Positions 6,942 to 11,767 of a stretch of 11,767 nucleotides of DNA are shown piece by piece. Location of the stretch: NCBI GenBank assembly GCA_025350985.1, contig JANXWU010000266.1, forward strand, positions 1-11,767. Direction: 5' to 3'. The stretch is from Spartobacteria bacterium. GTDB lineage: Bacteria > Verrucomicrobiota > Verrucomicrobiia > Chthoniobacterales > Chthoniobacteraceae. Position 1 is the stretch's first letter; every line of letters begins with the position of its first letter. The position numbers and the translations under genes were made by a program. Below the pieces are notes generated by a model. It saw nothing but the letters and a program-made list of their open reading frames with translations, was not told where the DNA came from and searched no databases.

Positions 6942-8357
6942 CTACGGTTTGTAGGGCACGGTCCCGTTGGCATCGACTTTGTAGCCGCGCTCATGGATGT
7001 AGTCGGCGGCGGGACGAAACTCGTCGTGCGCGTCGGCGAGCATTTTTTTCAACTTCGCGTCGAGGGCGGACTGCAACCCGGCAGCCTCCGGCAACCCGGC
7101 GAGGTTTTTCATCTGGAACGGGTCGGACTCGTTGTCGAAGAGCAGCCACGGGCCTTCGAGGTCGCGGACGAAAGTATGTCGCGCGGTGCGAAGTCCGCGG
7201 TATTCGCGTCCGCCCTGCTTGCGCGTCCACTGGCCAAAGGGCGCGGGACACGCGATCAGCGCCGCGTCGCGGGGCGCATCCGCCTTCCCGAGCAGATGCG
7301 CGCTGAAATCGCGTCCCTCCACGCTCTTCGGAATCGGCACGCCGCAGAGGCCGAGCAGCGTCGGCATGAAATCCTCGGACCCGACTGGCGCGACGATTTT
7401 TTTCGATGCGATTTTTTCCGGCCAGCGGAGGAAAAGTGGAACCCGCACCGACTCGTCGAACGGCTGCTGTTTGTGGCGTCCGCCGTGCGAGCCGAGCAGG
7501 TCGCCGTGGTCGGACGTGAACACGACGATCGTGTCTTTTTCGACGCCCGCCTCCCGCAAGGTGCGCAAGAGGTCGCCGACGCAATCATCAAGGGCGGCGC
7601 AGTGCGCATAGTACCCGGCGAGCATCGTGCGTGCGGCGGACTCCATCGCGGGTGGCACATTGTCGCGCAGCTTGAAGTCGGCGGCGGAGAACAGTGCGCG
7701 ATATTTCTTCGGGGCGGTCGGGTAGGGGTCGTGGGGTGGTCCCCACGCGAGCCAGAGCAGAAACGGTTTTTCCGACTTCGCGTGCGCGCGGATGAACCGC
7801 TCGGCGTCGCGCGTCTGCGCGATGGCGTCGTAGCCTTCCCAGAACTTTTTCTCCGGCGTGTCGTCGAAGTAGGCCGAGTGGTTATAGTCGTGCGTGCAGT
7901 CGAGCACGCGCCAGTAATCGAAGCCCTGCCGCCGATCTTTGGGGATGAACGCCGAGCGTTCGCCACTGCCGTCGATGTGCCATTTGCCAATCGCGCCGGT
8001 GTCGTAGCCCGTGTCTCGGAGCACCTTTGCGAGCGTCACGGCGTCCGGCGCGAGTCGCGTGTCATTGAGAAAAACTCCGTGCGTGAGCGCGCGCTGCCCG
8101 GTGAGCAGCGAGGCGCGCGTGGGCGAGCAGACCGGCACCGATGAGACGGCGTGGACAAAATCCGCACTGGCGGCGGCGAGCGCGTCGAGGTTAGGCGTGC
8201 GCGCGTTCACGTCGCCAGCGTGGCCGAAAGCCTGCGCGCGCCACTGGTCGGCGATGACAAAAAGAATGTTGGGACGTTTTGCAGGCTCCGAAGCCGCCAG
8301 CAAGGCCGTTTGCGAGGCGATGAAGAAAAATGCCGCGACGAATGGAGATATTTTCAT
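6942..8357 (-). CDS. Secreted type I sulfatase (family S1)
   Basis: A 471-aa sulfatase distinct from the other one in this window. ATG 8357 gives a signal peptide (hydrophobic about residues 5-22, cut near LLAAS). An in-frame start at 8396 would add 13 residues, including two Cys, ahead of it and is less likely. The formylglycine motif CSPTR is at residues 77-81. Active-site residues include D37 (IADQWRA, with Gln where the other sulfatase has the second Asp), K125 and H127 (GKWHIDG), H209 (GPPHDPY), D283 and H284 (TSDHGDLLGSHG) and K296. The TSDHGDLLGSHG and DESVRVPL patterns recall the choline-sulfatase/iduronate-sulfatase-like branch; the substrate is not determined. No clear Shine-Dalgarno is visible. 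It lies 42 bp downstream of the DUF3485 gene in the same direction, but a terminator-like element sits in that gap, so it may have its own promoter. It converges with the unknown secreted gene. Confidence 0.93.
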   Translation of the reverse strand: MKISPFVAAFFFIASQTALLAASEPAKRPNILFVIADQWRAQAFGHAGDVNARTPNLDALAAASADFVHAVSSVPVCSPTRASLLTGQRALTHGVFLNDTRLAPDAVTLAKVLRDTGYDTGAIGKWHIDGSGERSAFIPKDRRQGFDYWRVLDCTHDYNHSAYFDDTPEKKFWEGYDAIAQTRDAERFIRAHAKSEKPFLLWLAWGPPHDPYPTAPKKYRALFSAADFKLRDNVPPAMESAARTMLAGYYAHCAALDDCVGDLLRTLREAGVEKDTIVVFTSDHGDLLGSHGGRHKQQPFDESVRVPLFLRWPEKIASKKIVAPVGSEDFMPTLLGLCGVPIPKSVEGRDFSAHLLGKADAPRDAALIACPAPFGQWTRKQGGREYRGLRTARHTFVRDLEGPWLLFDNESDPFQMKNLAGLPEAAGLQSALDAKLKKMLADAHDEFRPAADYIHERGYKVDANGTVPYKP

Positions 8358-8371
8358 GGGATGCAATTTGC

Positions 8372-8399
8372 AAAAAAAACACGCCTGCCGCGGCACGCC
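8372..8399 (-). terminator. Possible Rho-independent terminator after the DUF3485 gene
   Basis: Read on the minus strand directly after the DUF3485 stop codon, a GC-rich segment containing GTGCC-GCGGCA-GGCGT (imperfect stem with G-T wobbles) is followed by GT and then a run of eight T (8379 down to 8372). The T8 tract after a GC-rich self-complementary segment is terminator-like. The stem is short and imperfect, and the central TGCCGCGGCA is itself a palindrome, so alternative folds are possible. If real, it would partly separate the sulfatase from the exosortase operon. Confidence 0.4.
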
Positions 8400-9068
8400 T
8401 TAGGTCCCGTATTTCACCGTCGGCTTGTGAATGATCGGCACGAGTTTTTGGATGAAACTCTCGACCGTCTGATCAATCTGCGTCTCTCCCACCGCTCCGG
8501 TTTTATCCGGCAGCAAGGAGATGACCGAGACATAGGCCCAGCGCTGGTTGTAGCCTTTGAGGATGCGGTCGCGCCAGTCGATGATCGAGCGTTCGACGTG
8601 CGACGGCGTGAGGTCAGTGGAGCCGACGAACCAATAATAATCGAGCGCGTCCTTGCCCCAAGCGGCGTGGGCGTTGCGCAGGCGCGTGACTCTCAAAATG
8701 TGTCTAGCCGCGTCGAGCGCGAGCGGCACCACGCGGGAATTCTGAATCGTCCAGCCTTGCGCGCGGAGGCAGCGTTCCGCGCGGTGGATGCTGGTATTCA
8801 TGTCCTGGCCAGAGAGCACGATCGTCACGACGATTTTTTGATTGCCCTCGCCGGTGTACACTTTTCGGGAAAACTCCGTGTCCTTTCCCAGCACCAGATG
8901 CTCCTGCTCGGTGACGCCTTCATCCCGTCCCACCCACGCGCCCACATAATCGGGCAGCGCGAGATTGACGCCGAGCGGTTGCAGGCGGGGGGCCTTCGGC
9001 AAAAGGAAAACCGCCCCGAGACCCAGCAGCAAGGCGGCTTGGAGGATGACCAGGCGTTTAGTAGTCAT
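8400..9068 (-). CDS. Exosortase-associated EpsI/DUF3485 family protein
   Basis: A 222-aa protein with an N-terminal membrane anchor or signal segment (about residues 6-23) and a soluble domain outside the membrane. The segment SIHRAERCLRAQGW (H95, R96, C100) matches the conserved His-Arg-x-x-x-Cys and AQGW region of DUF3485, and DYYWFVG (residues 143-149) is the other typical block. Family members accompany exosortases, either as a C-terminal fusion or as a neighbouring gene, in exopolysaccharide and PEP-CTERM loci; their exact biochemistry is poorly defined. Its ATG at 9068 overlaps the end of the exosortase gene by 11 bp (ATGACTACTAA), which predicts translational coupling. An accessory role in exosortase function or polysaccharide-linked envelope assembly is inferred from family and position. 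Confidence 0.88.
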   Translation of the reverse strand: MTTKRLVILQAALLLGLGAVFLLPKAPRLQPLGVNLALPDYVGAWVGRDEGVTEQEHLVLGKDTEFSRKVYTGEGNQKIVVTIVLSGQDMNTSIHRAERCLRAQGWTIQNSRVVPLALDAARHILRVTRLRNAHAAWGKDALDYYWFVGSTDLTPSHVERSIIDWRDRILKGYNQRWAYVSVISLLPDKTGAVGETQIDQTVESFIQKLVPIIHKPTVKYGT

Positions 9069-10050
9069 ACTTCGTGCCCTCCCGCTGCACGACGCCTTTG
9101 GACTGTTGGGCGGTCAGCTTTTTCCAGTTCAGGTCGAGCAGTTTGCTGAAGGCGAGCATGGCCGCGAGCGCGAAGGGGAATGAAATAAAGCCTGAAATGT
9201 GATGATACTTTCCGCCGGCGAGGTTGGCGTTGAAGAGCCGCGCCACGACGATGATCGTGAAGATGCGCCCGGCGTTGCCGATGATCGCGAAGAGCAGCGA
9301 GGCCGCGAACGTTGTGACTTTTTTCCACATCGCCATCTCGGTCAGATGCACGTAAACCGCCGTGAGCATCGTGAGCGCGGTGATGGACCGAATGCCGCTG
9401 CACCCTTCGGCGACTTGAAAATTAAAGCTCCGATCCGCCGCCATGATCGTGGTGCCCACGGACTGGATGTTCAGGCCGACCACGTTTCCGATGAAGCCGA
9501 CCATCCAGGTGACAGAGCCTTGGAGCCGCGCCGTCATCGGCTCCAGCGCACCGAGCGGGAGCATGAAAAAGAGAAACGCGCAGGGGAAAAAAATGATCCG
9601 CGCGACATGCCGGCCCCAGAGGAAAAAAGTGGCTCCGAAGAGAATGAAGGGCACGGCAAGCATGGCCAATCGCGCCTCCAACACGCGCGCGCTCGCCGCG
9701 AAAAGAAGCACGCCGATGCCCAAAAACACCAAGCCACGCGAGTCGCCCCTTTTGGGTGCAGCACGGAGTTTTTCGCGCGCATTCCAAAACAGCCAGAGCG
9801 AAATCGGGGGCACGATCATGCAGTAATCCTGCTCGCTCTCCGCGTTCCACGACAGCCATGCCCACTGCGCGGCGGTTTCGCTGCCATTGACAAAAATGCG
9901 GATGAAGCCGAAGAAAAAAACCAGCGTGCCGGCGACCGCCGCCAGCAGCAGGGCCTGGAGTGGATTGGCCCGGCACCACGAGAAGAAGTTTGCGCATTGG
10001 CCGCGCAGGCCATTCTCTTTTTCGGTAGGGGGGTGCAAAGTTGCCTCCAT
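9058..10050 (-). CDS. Exosortase (transpeptidase-like membrane protein)
   Basis: A 330-aa integral membrane protein with several hydrophobic helices (for example about 31-53, 105-121, 129-146, 150-166, 183-195, 224-236, 245-260, 288-303). It has the exosortase/archaeosortase catalytic triad: Cys217 in VAEGCSGIRS, Arg262 in GNAGRIF, and His283 or His284 in YHHISGF. Exosortases cut C-terminal sorting tags (PEP-CTERM type) of exported proteins and attach or release them at the envelope. No tagged substrate lies in this window: neither sulfatase, nor the unknown secreted protein, nor the propeller protein ends in a PEP-CTERM helix. ATG 10050 is preferred. A GTG at 10101 in the same frame would add 17 residues but would abut the divergent glycosyltransferase start. 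The exosortase subfamily was not determined. Confidence 0.93.
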   Translation of the reverse strand: MEATLHPPTEKENGLRGQCANFFSWCRANPLQALLLAAVAGTLVFFFGFIRIFVNGSETAAQWAWLSWNAESEQDYCMIVPPISLWLFWNAREKLRAAPKRGDSRGLVFLGIGVLLFAASARVLEARLAMLAVPFILFGATFFLWGRHVARIIFFPCAFLFFMLPLGALEPMTARLQGSVTWMVGFIGNVVGLNIQSVGTTIMAADRSFNFQVAEGCSGIRSITALTMLTAVYVHLTEMAMWKKVTTFAASLLFAIIGNAGRIFTIIVVARLFNANLAGGKYHHISGFISFPFALAAMLAFSKLLDLNWKKLTAQQSKGVVQREGTKYDY

Positions 10051-10103
10051 AAATTGCTGGCGGACACTACTTATAAATCCGCCCCGTCGCAAACCCACCA
10101 CGC
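10051..10103. promoter_or_regulatory. Candidate divergent promoter region between exosortase and glycosyltransferase genes
   Basis: A gap of 53 bp separates the two divergent start codons. It holds one AT-rich island, ACTTATAAATC, with palindromic TTATAA at 10071-10076, in otherwise GC-rich sequence. It could serve as a -10 element in either direction (TATAAA on plus, TATAAG on minus). The possible -35 partners, TTGCTG at 10054-10059 on plus and TTGCGA at 10092-10087 on minus, have spacers of about 11-12 nt, which is too short for a standard sigma-70 promoter. The call therefore rests mainly on position and composition. Confidence 0.3.
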
Positions 10104-10871
10104 ATGGAACCTGAGCTAAAAACTCCAGAAATCTGCGAAATCCTCGGCAGCCGGGTGGCGGTCACGGACTACGCGGAAGCGGTGGCCATTGCGCGGACGT
10201 GCGCGGCGCGCCACGATCGCGTGTTCGCCATCGAAGCGGCTAACACGCACGTCCTCGCGCTCGCCCGGCACGATGTCGGGTTCGGGCGCGCGATGGCAAA
10301 ATTCGATTTACTGCTGCCAGATGGAATGCCGCTCGTTTGGCTGATCAATCGCCACGCCAAGCCCCCGCTTCGGGACCGGGTTTACGGTCCGACACTTATG
10401 CTGCGCTGTCTGGCGGCGACGGAGGGCGAGCACTCCCACTTCCTGCTCGGTGGCTCGGAGGAGTTGCTACAAACCCTTCAACTCAAGCTCCGGGAAACAT
10501 TTCCGAAACTTCAAATCGCGGGTGCATATTCCCCCCCGTTCGGCCCATGGCCCGAAGGTGAAGACGCTGCCATCGCCGACCGCATTGCAAAATCCGGGGC
10601 CCGCTTCGTGTGGGTGGGTCTGGGTTGTCCGAAGCAGGAGCTTTGGATCGCCCGGAACAAGGAGCGGCTTCCGAATGCCGTGTTCGTCGGCATTGGCGCG
10701 GCCTTTGCCTTCCATGCCGGACGAGTGCGGCAGGCCCCGGCTTGGATGCAAAACTCGGGCTTGGAGTGGTGCTTTCGTTTGCTCACCGAACCGCGCCGCC
10801 TTTTCGGGCGCTATGTTCGTTACAATAGTCTGTTCCTTTACTACCTGCTGCGCGAAAGACTAAGTCGCTGA
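10104..10871 (+). CDS. WecG/TagA/CpsF-family glycosyltransferase (GT26)
   Basis: A 255-aa enzyme of the family that transfers a hexosamine-type sugar (N-acetylmannosamine or its uronic acid in characterised members) from UDP-sugar to an undecaprenyl-diphosphate-linked acceptor at the inner membrane. Family blocks seen are AIEAANTHV (residues 42-50), the catalytic-region LLLPDGMPLVW (69-79, Asp73), FLLGG (113-117), VWVGLGCPKQE (169-179) and the C-terminal FHAGRVRQAPAWMQNSGLEW (203-222), followed by the basic, aromatic tail RRLFGRYVRYNSLFLYYLL that characterised members use for membrane association. The length fits the family. No Shine-Dalgarno is evident. It is divergent from the exosortase gene, a usual setting for exopolysaccharide synthesis genes. 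The sugar donor cannot be told from sequence alone. Confidence 0.93.
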   Translation: MEPELKTPEICEILGSRVAVTDYAEAVAIARTCAARHDRVFAIEAANTHVLALARHDVGFGRAMAKFDLLLPDGMPLVWLINRHAKPPLRDRVYGPTLMLRCLAATEGEHSHFLLGGSEELLQTLQLKLRETFPKLQIAGAYSPPFGPWPEGEDAAIADRIAKSGARFVWVGLGCPKQELWIARNKERLPNAVFVGIGAAFAFHAGRVRQAPAWMQNSGLEWCFRLLTEPRRLFGRYVRYNSLFLYYLLRERLSR

Positions 10872-10900
10872 GGTATCGCCGCCAGTCCGACTAACTGTTA

Positions 10901-10928
10901 AGTCTCGTGAAATCTCTTTCGCGAGACT
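10901..10928 (+). terminator. 12-bp stem-loop between convergent glycosyltransferase and TolC genes
   Basis: AGTCTCGTGAAA (10901-10912) pairs with TTTCGCGAGACT (10917-10928) around a TCTC loop. All 12 positions pair if one T-G wobble (10908 with 10921) is allowed. In a plus-strand transcript this is a U-G wobble; in a minus-strand transcript it becomes an A-C mismatch, so the fold favours the plus strand, ending the glycosyltransferase mRNA 29 nt after its stop. No T-rich tail follows on either strand, so it may instead stabilise mRNA ends or block read-through between the two convergent genes. Confidence 0.55.
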
Positions 10929-10946
10929 CAATAACTAAGTTCCGAC

Positions 10947-11767
10947 CTAGTCACCTAACACAATGGACTTGCGCTGGAGGAGCGTGCCGGTCACGACCCA
11001 AAGCTGCACGATCGAATCGTCTAAGTCAGCCTGCGCCCGCAACTCCCGCGTGCGAGCTTCATAAACTCGCCTTTGTGTCTCCACCACGTCAAAGCTCGAC
11101 ACTTGTCCTTCTTCCAGACGGTGGCGCTCGATGTTCACCGCTTCCTCGGTCAGCCGTCGTGACTGGCGTGCAGTCTCCACGCTCTGCTGGCGCGAGCGGA
11201 TGCGGTTGATAAGTGTGTCCACATCGACGCTGATCGATAACTCCGCTTGTTTGATCCTTAGAATTGACTGCGCCTTAAGACTCTTGGAAATCGAAAGCTG
11301 CGCGCGCCCTTGCACGTTGCCCAGTGGGATGGTGGCCACCACCCCCACGGACCATTGGGGTGCCTGCCCGCCAAACGCCCGCTCAAAGCTTTTGCCAATG
11401 CCATTGGACAACCCGTTCAACCCGTAAGTGCCCACAACATCGAGCTTGGGCAATGCTTGATTGCGCGCAAAGCGCAAGCGGATGTCCTCGATCTCTGCGC
11501 CGTGAATCGCTGATTTGTACTCCACCCGGTTTTGAAAAGCCTGAAGTAGAAGTTGTGTGCGATCCAGTTTCGGAAGTTCAAGGTTCACTTCACCCAAAGG
11601 CATAAAGACGCGGTCATCATCCACGTCCGCTTCACTCAGGATCGTCCGCTTCAACTGATACTGCTTCTCCATGAAAAAGTTCTTCGCCGCCACCAGCTCT
11701 TCCTGCGCGATGGATTCGCCGACCTGTGCCTGCCGCACGTCGATGGGTGCCATTAAGCCAAGGTCAA
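10947..11767 (-). CDS. TolC-family outer-membrane efflux/export protein, 5' end outside the window
   Basis: The C-terminal roughly 272 residues of an outer-membrane channel protein. The frame stays open to the right edge, reading DLGLMAPIDV; the GL-x-AP-x-DV block and the later block RLEEGQVSSFDVVETQRRVYEA are the twin internal repeats typical of TolC/OEP proteins. The end (ADLDDSIVQLWVVTGTLL) is the usual final helix, with its A-TG-LL signature. A GQAPQWSVGVVATIPLG segment is the beta-strand entry seen in these channels. The Met at 11753 is internal, not the start. Full-length relatives have roughly 400-500 residues, so about a third or more is missing. In this setting export of polysaccharide or proteins is likely, but the partner transporter is not in view. 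Confidence 0.9.
   Translation of the reverse strand, partial: DLGLMAPIDVRQAQVGESIAQEELVAAKNFFMEKQYQLKRTILSEADVDDDRVFMPLGEVNLELPKLDRTQLLLQAFQNRVEYKSAIHGAEIEDIRLRFARNQALPKLDVVGTYGLNGLSNGIGKSFERAFGGQAPQWSVGVVATIPLGNVQGRAQLSISKSLKAQSILRIKQAELSISVDVDTLINRIRSRQQSVETARQSRRLTEEAVNIERHRLEEGQVSSFDVVETQRRVYEARTRELRAQADLDDSIVQLWVVTGTLLQRKSIVLGD

Noticed and set aside
6840..8144. 434-residue open frame on the plus strand, opposite the second sulfatase
   Set aside because: It is an antisense shadow of a clearly conserved sulfatase in GC-rich sequence; the product is rich in Arg and Glu with no recognisable domain.
8151..9149. 332-residue open frame on the plus strand across the DUF3485 gene
   Set aside because: It runs antisense through the sulfatase start, the DUF3485 gene and the exosortase end, and shows no protein-family features.
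10051..10101. GTG start at 10101 for the exosortase
   Set aside because: It would leave only 2 bp between divergent start codons and adds a short Arg-rich stretch; ATG 10050 fits better, though the longer form is not excluded.

Overview
The window looks like chromosome from a GC-rich member of the Verrucomicrobiota (PVC superphylum). Three things point there. The first gene has the Pirellula/Verrucomicrobium-type architecture: a secreted dehydrogenase-like beta-propeller, then HEAT repeats, then a CxxCH haem domain. There is an exosortase with a DUF3485/EpsI partner. Two secreted sulfatases surround an unknown secreted protein. The assignment rests on recognising families; no database search was run.

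Left block (225-8357): four secreted proteins. A 1236-aa propeller-HEAT-cytochrome c protein, a type I sulfatase and an unknown 446-aa secreted protein run rightward with 24 and 28 bp gaps and look like one operon. A second type I sulfatase faces them, with 5 bp between the convergent stop codons. Together they suggest desulfation and oxidation of a sulfated or otherwise decorated glycan outside the cytoplasm. The substrate cannot be read from the sequence.

Right block (8400-11767): an envelope or exopolysaccharide module. Leftward lie an exosortase and its DUF3485/EpsI partner, overlapping by 11 bp. Divergent from them is a WecG/TagA/CpsF-type (GT26) glycosyltransferase. Convergent with that gene is the C-terminal part of a TolC-family outer-membrane efflux protein that runs off the right edge. 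A T8-tailed hairpin-like element lies between the DUF3485 gene and the downstream sulfatase and may divide the two blocks. A 12-bp hairpin lies between the glycosyltransferase and TolC genes.

The most unusual content is inside the first gene. Two palindromic repeat elements are built into its reading frame: a perfect 22-bp inverted repeat at 1053-1110, and a 31-bp arm pair at 2675-2800 whose arms each fold into their own hairpin with one compensatory base-pair change. Between them is a stretch of about 680 bp (roughly 1621-2300) that is clearly more AT-rich than the rest of the gene. No tRNA, rRNA, CRISPR array, insertion sequence or phage gene was seen. I do not see a demonstrably new biological system. 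The best leads are the protein-coding repeat elements and the unknown secreted protein between the sulfatases.
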